Below are positions 54,084-62,029 of a stretch of 64,000 bases of DNA, one piece after another (position 1 is the first letter of the stretch; every line of letters starts with the position of its first letter). Source of the DNA: Sphingomonas sp. PL-96. GTDB taxonomy: Bacteria; Pseudomonadota; Alphaproteobacteria; Sphingomonadales; Sphingomonadaceae. The DNA is taken from positions 1 through 64,000 of the forward strand of contig NZ_JAJFET010000005.1 in the NCBI RefSeq assembly GCF_020707215.1. The letters run 5' to 3'. The position numbers and the translations under genes were made by a program. The notes beneath the pieces were generated by a model. That model saw only the letters and a program-made list of their open reading frames with translations, searched no databases and was not told the DNA's origin.

Positions 54084-54942
54084 GGCGCCAGTGAACATTG
54101 CGGCCTCGGTCAAGCAGCGGCTGCTGAACCTCGCTCGCGCCGAAGGGCGAGCCTATGATGTGGTGCTCGTCCGCTATGCCCTCGAGCGGCTGCTCTATCG
54201 CCTTTCGATATCCGAACATCGTGGCTCCTTCATTCTAAAAGGAGGCATGCTCGTCACCCTCTGGATCGAAAGCAGCTCGCGCGAGACGAGAGATGCGGAC
54301 TTTCTGGGTCACGGGGACTCTGACCCTGACTACCTGCGCGAGGTATTTGCCGGAGTCCTGTCGATCGATGCCGACGACGGACTTGCCTTCGACACGGCAA
54401 GCCTGAGGACCACCGTCATCCGGGAAGAGATGGAATATGGTGGCGTGCGGCTGCGTGCCGATGCCTATCTTGAAAGGACCCGGCTACCCGTCACGATCGA
54501 CATCGGCTTCGGTGACGCGCTCGCCGACGCTGCCCGGACCATGGCCTATCCCTCGATGCTGGGCATGGATGAGCCGGAGATCCGGATCTATCCGCCTGCA
54601 TCGGTCATTGCAGAGAAGTTTCAGGCGATGGTGGCACTCGGCATCGCCAACGGTCGGATGAAGGACTATTTCGACCTCTGGGCGATCCCCCGGGCGCTGG
54701 AGATAGCTCCTGACGATCTAGATGCAGCTATCCGAGCCACCTTCGAGCGACGTGGAACCGCCATCCCGGCGGACCGACCGCCCGGGCTGTCCGATGCCAT
54801 GATCGGTGACGATGCCAAACGAACGCAATGGCGCGCCTACGCCGCAACGCTCGATCTCAAGGAACTGGCCTTCGAGGAAGTCGTCGAAGCTGCCTGGGCG
54901 CTTGTCGGCCCTTCCTGTCAGAGGCTGTCGACCACGACGTAG
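54076..54942 (+). CDS. AbiEii-family nucleotidyltransferase toxin
   Basis: 288-aa toxin, intact. Nucleotidyltransferase signatures: FILKGGMLVTLW (Lys55-Gly56-Gly57) and ETRDADFLG with the metal-binding Asp73 and Asp75; then VTIDIGFGD (third acidic residue) and PPASVIAEKFQAMVALGIANGRMKDYFDLWAI, the conserved AbiEii helix. Such toxins transfer nucleotides to RNA targets such as tRNA 3' ends and stop growth on phage infection. Coupled to its antitoxin by an 8-nt overlap. Unlike the first AbiEii gene it has no frameshift. Confidence 0.93.
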   Translation: MAKAPVNIAASVKQRLLNLARAEGRAYDVVLVRYALERLLYRLSISEHRGSFILKGGMLVTLWIESSSRETRDADFLGHGDSDPDYLREVFAGVLSIDADDGLAFDTASLRTTVIREEMEYGGVRLRADAYLERTRLPVTIDIGFGDALADAARTMAYPSMLGMDEPEIRIYPPASVIAEKFQAMVALGIANGRMKDYFDLWAIPRALEIAPDDLDAAIRATFERRGTAIPADRPPGLSDAMIGDDAKRTQWRAYAATLDLKELAFEEVVEAAWALVGPSCQRLSTTT

Positions 54943-55020
54943 CGCGTCGCCGCGCCCGCCCGCAGCCCCAGCGCCGTAGCTGACCTGCGCCCGGCAGCCG
55001 TCCTTGCTTCGGCCGATGGC

Positions 55021-56745
55021 TCAATCCTGCTCCTGCTCGATGGTGAAGCGGAGGCTTCCGACACCCCAGCTGCTCGAGGGTTCGGGCAAATAATCGACCT
55101 CTTCGGGGACACTGAGACCCTTCAGCTCCTCCAGAAGGTCATCCAATCCACGTGCAGCAGACCCGGGCTCCCGCAGGCTCGCAGTTGCGGTCGCGAGCTG
55201 GTTCCAGTTCGCGAACATGGCATCGTCGCCGTCGACCACCTTGCGGAGCGAGTGCGCGTAATGCCGCGTCAGGACCAGCAGGCTGACCTTCGGCGTCGAC
55301 AACCCGGAAGGAAGGCGAAGAGTTGCTCGAACCTCGGACGGGCCTGCGGCGGAGAGCCATGATCGGACCTTACGGAGCCAGTCGCCGACCTGCTGATTAA
55401 GGCGACCGGTTCGTGCAAGCATCGTCGCAAGGTCAGCACCGTAGGGATCCTGGTGCTTCAGCTGGACAAGCACGACACGATCGGAGGACGGCTCGACGAT
55501 CACCAGGTCAAGGTCGGTCAGTACCTTTCCATTCTGCCTCAACCTGATGTTTCCTCGATACTCCAGCTCGGGAAGCACCTCGCGGACGGCCTTTTCCAGC
55601 GCCCTCTGCATGACGCCTTCGCGCGCACGCTGTGCGCGATCGTAGTCCTTCGGGAAATTGTGCTGCAGCGCGTTGAGAAGGAAGAGCATGACCTCGTCGC
55701 TGGTCGCGCCGGCCAGCGGCCGGATGACGTGGCCGTCGGAACACTGGATCAGCGGCGGTATCGGTGCGCCCGGTCGTTCGAGCAGGGCAAGGTTGCGCCT
55801 GCTGATCGACAGCACGTCAAATATCTTGCGGACATCTGCATCGGTGACTGACACATGTCCGGTGAACTGCTGGCCATACTCGTTGATGAAATCTCGCAGA
55901 CCCTCGAGATATCCCGGGGTCTCGACCGACACGGTGAGCACGTCCTCGGCCCGGATCGACGGCATCTTCTCCATGAGCGCACGAACGAACGCGCGATGCT
56001 TCATCCCGACCGAAACGATGAAGGTCGCCGCGAGCTTGAAATTCGAGAAGGTGATACCGCCGAACGTCGTCGAGAAGTGGAATGTATCATAGCCCTTTGC
56101 GAGCAGCATGTCGGTGTAGGCATGGCCGAAAAAATAGAAGTCCAGCGTCGGGTCGGCCTCGTAGCCGATGAAGTGTGTTCGGAACGGGTAGACGAGATCG
56201 GTCAGCAGCGTCCTGACCTCATCACCGATTTTCTCGCCGACGATCGCCTCGTAGCCCTCGGAGAGAAACGAGCGATAATTTCCGACATGGAGCTGCTCCA
56301 GCTCACGCTCGTGCAGTTCGAGATCAGGCAGCTTCGAGGGGAGAGTTATCCGAAAGCTGTCTTCCAGTTTTTCGATGCGCCCTCCGACGGCAGACAGGCT
56401 CTGCGCCACGCGACGACCATGTTCGATCGTCCCGGCCATGGCGATCAGCTGGAGGACAGGGCCCGAATATCCGATATCGCGCTGAATTGTTATGGCGGGC
56501 GCTTCAAAATCGCGATGCGCCTCCATTGCCAGCTTGAGTATCCGCACAGCGCCAATGCGAATGATATACGATCGTTCCTGATCCACTTCACCGGAGGCCG
56601 CCCCTCGATGGAAGCCTTCGAAATCGAGATCGAGCTCATTGACGGCGATTCGCATGAGGAGACCCATTCGGTCTGCCGCAACCTCCGCCGAAAGTTGCCG
56701 CTCCGCCTCATTGAGCCGATCATAGAAGTCGCGCAGATTCTCCAT
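55021..56745 (-). CDS. unknown 574-aa protein with C-terminal nuclease-like domain (paralogue 1)
   Basis: No family recognised. An N-terminal helical region of ~300 residues (IIRIGAVRILKLAMEAHRDFEAPAITIQRD, AGTIEHGRRVAQ, YEADPTLDFYFFGHAY, TFGGITFSNFKLAAT) leads to a C-terminal alpha/beta part with RLRQNGKVLTDLDLVIVEP and VVLVQLKHQDPYGADLA: Asp411/Asp413 and Gln428-x-Lys430, i.e. a PD-(D/E)xK-like core in which Gln replaces the usual Glu. It matches the divergent neighbour (56814-58580) along its whole length. The ATG at 56745 is preceded by an in-frame GTG; only 68 nt separate the two divergent starts. A defence role is inferred from the neighbourhood. Confidence 0.8.
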   Translation of the reverse strand: MENLRDFYDRLNEAERQLSAEVAADRMGLLMRIAVNELDLDFEGFHRGAASGEVDQERSYIIRIGAVRILKLAMEAHRDFEAPAITIQRDIGYSGPVLQLIAMAGTIEHGRRVAQSLSAVGGRIEKLEDSFRITLPSKLPDLELHERELEQLHVGNYRSFLSEGYEAIVGEKIGDEVRTLLTDLVYPFRTHFIGYEADPTLDFYFFGHAYTDMLLAKGYDTFHFSTTFGGITFSNFKLAATFIVSVGMKHRAFVRALMEKMPSIRAEDVLTVSVETPGYLEGLRDFINEYGQQFTGHVSVTDADVRKIFDVLSISRRNLALLERPGAPIPPLIQCSDGHVIRPLAGATSDEVMLFLLNALQHNFPKDYDRAQRAREGVMQRALEKAVREVLPELEYRGNIRLRQNGKVLTDLDLVIVEPSSDRVVLVQLKHQDPYGADLATMLARTGRLNQQVGDWLRKVRSWLSAAGPSEVRATLRLPSGLSTPKVSLLVLTRHYAHSLRKVVDGDDAMFANWNQLATATASLREPGSAARGLDDLLEELKGLSVPEEVDYLPEPSSSWGVGSLRFTIEQEQD

Positions 56746-56813
56746 CACGATTACGATCCCAAATCACCTGCGTTTCAGCAAGGCTCCTCCACAACCTCAC
56801 TGGTGCTGTGAAC

Positions 56814-58580
56814 ATGACTCAACCTGGAGAACCCGTGGCGCTTTCTGCTGAAGAGAAGGCTTGGATCGTTGAGTTCCTGCAGAGCCTTTCCGAAGAGGAG
56901 AGCAGAATCTCACAGCAGCTCGCGCGTGACCATCGGGGGGGCCTTCTTGCTGGTGCCCTGAAAGAGCTCGATCTTCACGAGACGTTCATTGCGGAGAACG
57001 GCCTCGAAGAGGAATTGTCGTATTCATTTTATTTTCTGTCGATGGGTCTCAGGCGGCTGGCCATTCTCATGCTCAGCCTGCACCCGGACTTTCCCTTTCC
57101 TGCTATCACGATGCCTCGATCCGAGGACCTCGCGCGGCGAGTTACTGATGTGGCCACGATGCTCGGGTTCATCGAACACGGAAGGCGCGTTGTCGAGCTG
57201 ACCTGGTCTGGCTTGTCAACGATCACGAAGGTGGATCCGAAGCTCTACCGCTTTGAGTTTCCTCCTAGGGTTATCGACGCGCAGGCTCATGAGAGGGGAG
57301 TTGAAGAGCATTATCGTGACGCCTTGCAGAATGATCTTGAGCGGAATTTATTTGAAACGCCGGAAGGCAAAATAAGGTCTGAACAAATTTGGCAATCACT
57401 CATCGACAATGTCTATGTCTGGCGCGATCTTTTCATGGGCTACAACGCAGATCCTTTTCTCGATGACATATTTTTCACCATAGCTTGGGGACAAATTGCC
57501 GCGACCCCTCAATTCGATTCATTCAATGAATTGAAAAAATTTGGCGGAATTACTTACCTGAAATATCTGATGAGTGCTGCGATTGTTGTGTCGTTTGCCC
57601 TCAAGCACGAACGATTTGCGGCAGCCATGAACGTGAAATACCCCGACATCCCAAGGGGTAACGTGCTGACAATATCGGCGGACCGTGAGGAGTTCATCGA
57701 CGATCTCTGGCATGCTCTGGAGGAGTTCGGCGAGAGATTTGCCCATTATACTCCGACCTCTCGAGCTGAAGCTGAGCAATTGTTCAAGACCGTGACGCTC
57801 ACTCGGCAGAATGTCGCTGTCGCTGCGAGACCACACGCCCCGCTGCCAGTGATAGTCGAGTTCGCATCAACCTCGATCGTGAAGTTGGTGAGTGGCCGAG
57901 CACGACAAATGGAGTTCCTCCTCGATTCCCTCAGACGGAATTTTCAGTCTGATTATTCATCCAACCAGCGAGGCCGCGAAGCGTCACTTCAGCGCGCATT
58001 GACAGAATTTCTGCAGTCCACGTTCCCGGACGTGATCTGCCGCACCAACATAAAGCTTCGGCATCGAGGCAGGGTGCTGACGGACGTCGACCTGGTTGCC
58101 TTCGACCCCATCTATGGCGACCTGATGCTGTTTCAGCTCAAGCATCAAGATACACCCGGTCCAGACCTCAAGGCGGAAAACTCGAGAATGCCGCGATTTC
58201 TGCGAGAATGCTCCGAATGGCTCGATGTCGTGGCGGATTGGCTCGGCACCGCCGATGAGACGATCCTGCGGAATGCCTTTCGAATCCCGCGAGGCGCCAA
58301 GGTATCGAGGGTCAGGAAACTCATCGTCGCGAGGCATCACGCCTACCCACTTGCGGGAACCAGCATCGACGAGAACACAGCGTATGCCACTTGGATGCAG
58401 TTTTACAACGCTGGACGGGTGATGATCGCAAGGCAGGGTAATCTCAGGACCATGAACGGACTTTTCGCGATTCTGCGTGAGCACGTTGTCAGAGCCCCCG
58501 TCCGCCACCATCAGGAGGAGCAGCCAAAGCGGTTTCGCTTGCACGATCTGGAATACGAAACCGTCCAGCGAAAAAACTAG
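56814..58580 (+). CDS. unknown 588-aa protein with C-terminal nuclease-like domain (paralogue 2)
   Basis: Full-length paralogue of the gene transcribed away from it. Matching blocks include FPFPAITMPRS, GFIEHGRRVVELT, GYNADPFLDDIFF, FGGITYLKYLMSAA, TRQNVAVAARPHAPLP, REASLQRALTEFLQS and the nuclease-like core RHRGRVLTDVDLVAFDP...LMLFQLKHQDTPGPDLK (Asp424/Asp426, Gln441-x-Lys443). Starts at ATG 56814 (GTG 56808 also possible). Its base composition is visibly lower in GC than neighbours (for example 57330-57560), so it may have arrived separately or diverged from its sister outside this genome. Family and activity unknown. Confidence 0.8.
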   Translation: MTQPGEPVALSAEEKAWIVEFLQSLSEEESRISQQLARDHRGGLLAGALKELDLHETFIAENGLEEELSYSFYFLSMGLRRLAILMLSLHPDFPFPAITMPRSEDLARRVTDVATMLGFIEHGRRVVELTWSGLSTITKVDPKLYRFEFPPRVIDAQAHERGVEEHYRDALQNDLERNLFETPEGKIRSEQIWQSLIDNVYVWRDLFMGYNADPFLDDIFFTIAWGQIAATPQFDSFNELKKFGGITYLKYLMSAAIVVSFALKHERFAAAMNVKYPDIPRGNVLTISADREEFIDDLWHALEEFGERFAHYTPTSRAEAEQLFKTVTLTRQNVAVAARPHAPLPVIVEFASTSIVKLVSGRARQMEFLLDSLRRNFQSDYSSNQRGREASLQRALTEFLQSTFPDVICRTNIKLRHRGRVLTDVDLVAFDPIYGDLMLFQLKHQDTPGPDLKAENSRMPRFLRECSEWLDVVADWLGTADETILRNAFRIPRGAKVSRVRKLIVARHHAYPLAGTSIDENTAYATWMQFYNAGRVMIARQGNLRTMNGLFAILREHVVRAPVRHHQEEQPKRFRLHDLEYETVQRKN

Positions 58581-58806
58581 ACGCGAGGTTCCTTGGCAAG
58601 GAGCTGACGCGCTGGCTGTCCAGTCGTTTCATGCAAACCGTCCACAAGCATCCAGCCTTTTCCACGCCTCCAGATCGTGCTAATGATGCATATGGCGATC
58701 TTCTAAGTCGATGATTTGACTGGAAAATCAACCGCTTAGTCGCCCAGCTGCAAAGCTCTTCTGGGCACCACTTTCCCGTCATCAGCACACGCCGACAAGC
58801 CGGTTG

Positions 58807-58840
58807 TGGCTGTTCGAAACACCGCTTTTTCGAACAGCCA
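58807..58840. terminator. 11-bp inverted repeat between convergent genes
   Basis: TGGCTGTTCGA (58807-58817) and TCGAACAGCCA (58830-58840) are perfect reverse complements with a 12-nt loop. The site lies between the 3' ends of paralogue 2 (+) and the integrase (-), so it may terminate both. A recombination-related role is also possible because it is next to the integrase gene. Confidence 0.55.
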
Positions 58841-58856
58841 AGAAAAGGGCTTGTGC

Positions 58857-60254
58857 TCAGGCTGCTCTTGATCGGTAGACCTTGCGCTTCGCCGAAGCTG
58901 TCGTCGTCGCACCTGCGCTTGGCCCAGCCGCCAAGGGGAAGGTGAAATCGGGAGCCACAGGCTCCGGCACCCGCCGCCGAGATAGCGAACCAAGCTTCTT
59001 GGCTGGACGACTTACGAGCAAGATCGGGTCGGGGAGCCCCTCGCTCAGCATGCCCGCCCACTGCAAAGCGATTTCGCGACGGCGAGGCATGTAGGCCGCG
59101 CGATTGTAGGCACCCTCCACCTTATCCTTGGGCACATGGGCGAGCATCAGATCGATCACCTTGCGGTCGTGCGGCTCGCCATGCCGCTCTGCCCATTCGT
59201 TCATGATTGTCGAGAACGCCGCTCGAAATCCATGCGGGACATGGTGCCCGTGGTAGCCGGCACGGTGAAGCAAGTAGCCGATCGCGTTCTCGCTCATCGG
59301 CCGGTGGGCGTGCCGATTGCTGGGGAAGACCAGCGGCCCGCTCCCGGTTAGTGGCCAAACTGCCCGCAGGACTGCAACTGCCTGCGGCGCGAGGGGAACG
59401 AGGTGGTCGCCGCCGGCTTCCTCTTTGCGATCGAGGTCGCCTTTCATCCGAGCCGAGGGGATACGCCAGAGCGGCAGCTTCCCGTCGAGGTCTTCGAACT
59501 CAGCCCATTCGGCGCCCCGCAGTTCGCTTGGCCGGACTGCGGTGAGCGCTAGCATCCGCAGCGCAAGCCGCGTGATCGGCCGCGCATGGTCATCCTCGGC
59601 CGCCAGGATCATGTTACGGAGTGGAACGAGGTCGGTGATGGCCGGCTGGCGCCCCTTGCGCAGCGGCTTTAGAACGGCACCTAGTTTTTCGGCGGGATCT
59701 GCCGTTGCGATGCCTTGGGCTATGGCCCAGACGAACACCGCTGAGATGCGCTGCCGTACGCGCTTCGCTGTTTCGATCGCCCCACGAGCCTCGATCTCTC
59801 GCAGAACCCCGAGGATCAGTGGTGGGGTCAATTGCGCAATCGGTAAGGAGCCGATCGTTGGAAAGACATCGCGCTCCAGGCTGCGGATGACGTCACTAGC
59901 ATGGATCGTCGCCCATTGCCCCTTGGCGTTCCCATACCACTCGCGAGCAACACGCTCGAACGTCTGACGCCCGGCTTCAAGGTTCGCTTCGATCTTCAAC
60001 CGCTTTGCGACATTGGGATCCTGCCCCTCGCACAGCACCGAATAGGCTCCGTCCCGCTTCTCGCGAGCATCGGCCAGCGACACGAGCGGATAGGCCCCGA
60101 AGGCCATCGTCTTGTTCTTGCCGTCGTATTCATAGTTCCAGCGCCACAGCTTGCCCCCGCTGGGCGTCACCATCAGGAAAAGGCGATTGGCGTCGGCGAT
60201 TTTATACGCTTTGGGGCGCGGCTTGGCCGCGCGCACCTTGGCATCGGTAAGCAT
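58857..60254 (-). CDS. int: tyrosine recombinase integrase (P4 type, DUF4102)
   Basis: Site-specific recombinase expected to integrate and excise the element. 465 aa from ATG 60254. The N-terminal DUF4102 arm-binding domain is MLTDAKVRAAKPRPKAYKIADANRLFLMVTPSGGKLWRWNYEYDGKNKTMAFGAYPLVSLADAREKR; the core-binding domain and catalytic domain follow with ALTAVRPSELRGAEW (Arg), VPHGFRAAFSTIMNEW (HxxR) and VEGAYNRAAYMPRRR (catalytic Tyr). The C-terminal ~65-residue extension is Ala/Pro/Arg-rich. P4-type integrases usually target tRNA 3' ends; none is visible nearby. Confidence 0.94.
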   Translation of the reverse strand: MLTDAKVRAAKPRPKAYKIADANRLFLMVTPSGGKLWRWNYEYDGKNKTMAFGAYPLVSLADAREKRDGAYSVLCEGQDPNVAKRLKIEANLEAGRQTFERVAREWYGNAKGQWATIHASDVIRSLERDVFPTIGSLPIAQLTPPLILGVLREIEARGAIETAKRVRQRISAVFVWAIAQGIATADPAEKLGAVLKPLRKGRQPAITDLVPLRNMILAAEDDHARPITRLALRMLALTAVRPSELRGAEWAEFEDLDGKLPLWRIPSARMKGDLDRKEEAGGDHLVPLAPQAVAVLRAVWPLTGSGPLVFPSNRHAHRPMSENAIGYLLHRAGYHGHHVPHGFRAAFSTIMNEWAERHGEPHDRKVIDLMLAHVPKDKVEGAYNRAAYMPRRREIALQWAGMLSEGLPDPILLVSRPAKKLGSLSRRRVPEPVAPDFTFPLAAGPSAGATTTASAKRKVYRSRAA

Positions 60255-60271
60255 GGTTCGGTCTCCGAAAA

Positions 60272-60306
60272 TACCTCGTTTTTCGACCGCGCGTACCTCG
60301 TTTTCG
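60272..60306. repeat. direct repeats TACCTCGTTTTTCG/TACCTCGTTTTCG upstream of int
   Basis: Near-identical 14- and 13-nt direct repeats at 60272-60285 and 60294-60306, starting 18 nt upstream of the integrase start codon. Closely spaced direct repeats next to a P4-type integrase gene are typical of arm-type binding sites, so this could be part of attP/attL or an int autoregulation site. Confidence 0.45.
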
Positions 60307-60615
60307 CCCTTCCAATTTGCTGGATGGGCATGGACGGGCACGGACGGCCGAGGCCGAACCGGTCTGCTAAGCGTCGGTAATCAGGAGGAAAAAGTCGAGA
60401 CCAGTGGTCTATTGCGGACCCCTGTGGAACGGTCCGTGGCGGAGCGGGAGGTTGCCGCAGAACGTCGCTAAGTGGCTGCTAAACAACGGACTTTAGTCGG
60501 CGTCCGTGCGGCTGGCCCACAATCCTTCCCACCGGCCGCGAAAATAATCCGCCGCTGTCCACTCGTGTGCGCCTCATATGACGCTTACCGGCCAAGCCTT
60601 GAGCAGCCTTGCCTG

Positions 60616-60653
60616 CGTCTCACATGAGGCATATATTAGCATCACGTGAGACG
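60616..60653 (+). promoter_or_regulatory. inverted repeat CGTCTCAC/GTGAGACG, Xre-RES operator candidate
   Basis: Perfect 8-bp arms at 60616-60623 and 60646-60653 flank an AT-rich centre (GGCATATATTAGCATC) that could supply a -10 element. The right arm ends 9 nt before the antitoxin ATG. Position and symmetry fit an autorepression operator of the Xre/RES pair. Confidence 0.55.
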
Positions 60654-60662
60654 AGGAACGGC

Positions 60663-61097
60663 ATGGCTACTCAACCCGCATCGATCGAAGCGCTCTTGGG
60701 CGTACCGGTGGGCAAACAGGCCTCCCGGCTCGCTTTGGCCTACTCCATCGAGGACGGCCTACCCGTGACAGCGCTCGACCGCCTGGCCCACACAGTGGCG
60801 CCTGACGATGCCCGCTTCAAGTTCCGCCTGATCCCGAAAGCCACGCTGGAGCGGCGGCGCAAGTCACCCTCCAAGCGGCTGACCAGCGAGGAAGGCGACC
60901 GGCTGGCGCGCCTCGCCAAGGTGTTCAGCTTCGCACTCGACATCTACCAGGCGCCCGAGAAGGCGCGCGAGTTCCTGACCCGCCCGCACCCCATGCTTGA
61001 CGGCAAGCCGCCGCTGGACGTGGCGCTCGCCACCGGACCCGGCGCTGACCTCGTCATCAACCTGCTGGGGCGGGCGGCCTACGGCGGCGGCGCGTGA
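60663..61097 (+). CDS. Xre/MbcA/ParS-type antitoxin
   Basis: 144-aa antitoxin: a helical Xre-like N-terminus (IEALLGVPVGKQASRLALAYSIEDGLPVTALDRLAHTVAPDDARFKFRLIPKATLERR) and the C-terminal DUF2384/MbcA-ParS-Xre domain (SEEGDRLARLAKVFSFALDIYQAPEKAREFLTRPHPMLDGKPPLDVALATGPGADLVINLLGRAAYGG). It overlaps the RES toxin by 4 nt (GTGA). ATG 60663 preferred over the upstream ATG, which lies in the operator-like repeat. Confidence 0.93.
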   Translation: MATQPASIEALLGVPVGKQASRLALAYSIEDGLPVTALDRLAHTVAPDDARFKFRLIPKATLERRRKSPSKRLTSEEGDRLARLAKVFSFALDIYQAPEKAREFLTRPHPMLDGKPPLDVALATGPGADLVINLLGRAAYGGGA

Positions 61098-61573
61098 AGG
61101 GCGGCAAGACTGACCGCGTCCTAACCGCCTTCCGCATCGGCGACCCGGATGGAGCCCACCCGATCTACGACAGCGAAGGTGCGCGGCTATACCCCGGGCG
61201 CTGGAACACGGCGGCGAGCCCAATCATCTACACGTCGGAGCATTACTCGACCGCGATGCTGGAGAAGCTGGTCCACGCCAACAATGTGCTGCCGGCAAAC
61301 CAGCACTACATCCGCATCACGATCCCGAACGGCACCAGCTACGAGGTCTTCCAGCCCGCCGCGCATCCGGGCTGGGACGGCAAGGACGAGAGCATCTGCA
61401 AAGCTTTTGGAATCGCTTGGTATGAGGAGCAGCGAACCGCGCTCCTGCTCGTGCCATCCATTCCGGCGCGGCTTGAGCGAAATATCCTGATCAACCCGAC
61501 GCACGCGGATGCCTCCGACATATCCTATGAGCTGCCAGAGCCGGTATGGTGGGACGAGCGGCTGTACGGTTGA
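61094..61573 (+). CDS. RES-domain toxin (NAD+ phosphorylase)
   Basis: 159-aa toxin of the RES family, which degrades NAD+ by phosphorolysis. Family signature GARLYPGRWNTAASPIIYTSEHYSTAMLEKLVHAN (conserved Arg, Tyr and Glu), then WYEEQRTALLLVPSIPARLERNILINPTHADA. Starts at GTG 61094 inside the antitoxin stop. It stands just outside the integrase, so it could belong to the element's end or to the neighbouring island. Confidence 0.94.
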   Translation: MKGGKTDRVLTAFRIGDPDGAHPIYDSEGARLYPGRWNTAASPIIYTSEHYSTAMLEKLVHANNVLPANQHYIRITIPNGTSYEVFQPAAHPGWDGKDESICKAFGIAWYEEQRTALLLVPSIPARLERNILINPTHADASDISYELPEPVWWDERLYG

Positions 61574-62029
61574 ACAATTGCTAGACACGCTCCGCAGCAG
61601 ACGGGGATCTCCACAATCCTCAGTCCAAACGCGCCGGTTCAGGTGGAGAGCGGCCTGTCCGCTTTCCAACGACAAGTCCACCTAAGCGGACGCTCATCCA
61701 TAAAGCTGGCGATTGCAGCTAGTGCCCTCATTGCCGCCGTTCAGATTGGCTCAGCGTGATCGTGAAACCTGCCATTCGTTCATCCGGCTCTGGGCGACAG
61801 CGGGAACGACCGACATTGGGACTTTCCGGCCATGCAGACGCGACATGTCGAACGGCAACTCCTGTCAGAAGCCGTCGTTCAGACCTCACCCGGCGTCCCG
61901 GAACAAGAGAAACTGGGCCGATTTCGGAATAGCGGATTTTATCGCGCGAGACCCGACTTCCATAATTGGCCTATGCACTATCGCAAACCGTCGGGCCGTG
62001 CGCGTCAATGATTTGCGAACGCCGCTATA
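61574..62029. other. 456-nt region without a gene
   Basis: No open frame with a recognisable product. It separates the RES toxin from the 3' end of the convergent CHAT gene. No tRNA, attachment-site repeat or clear terminator was seen. The right boundary of the element may be here or upstream of the integrase. Confidence 0.45.
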
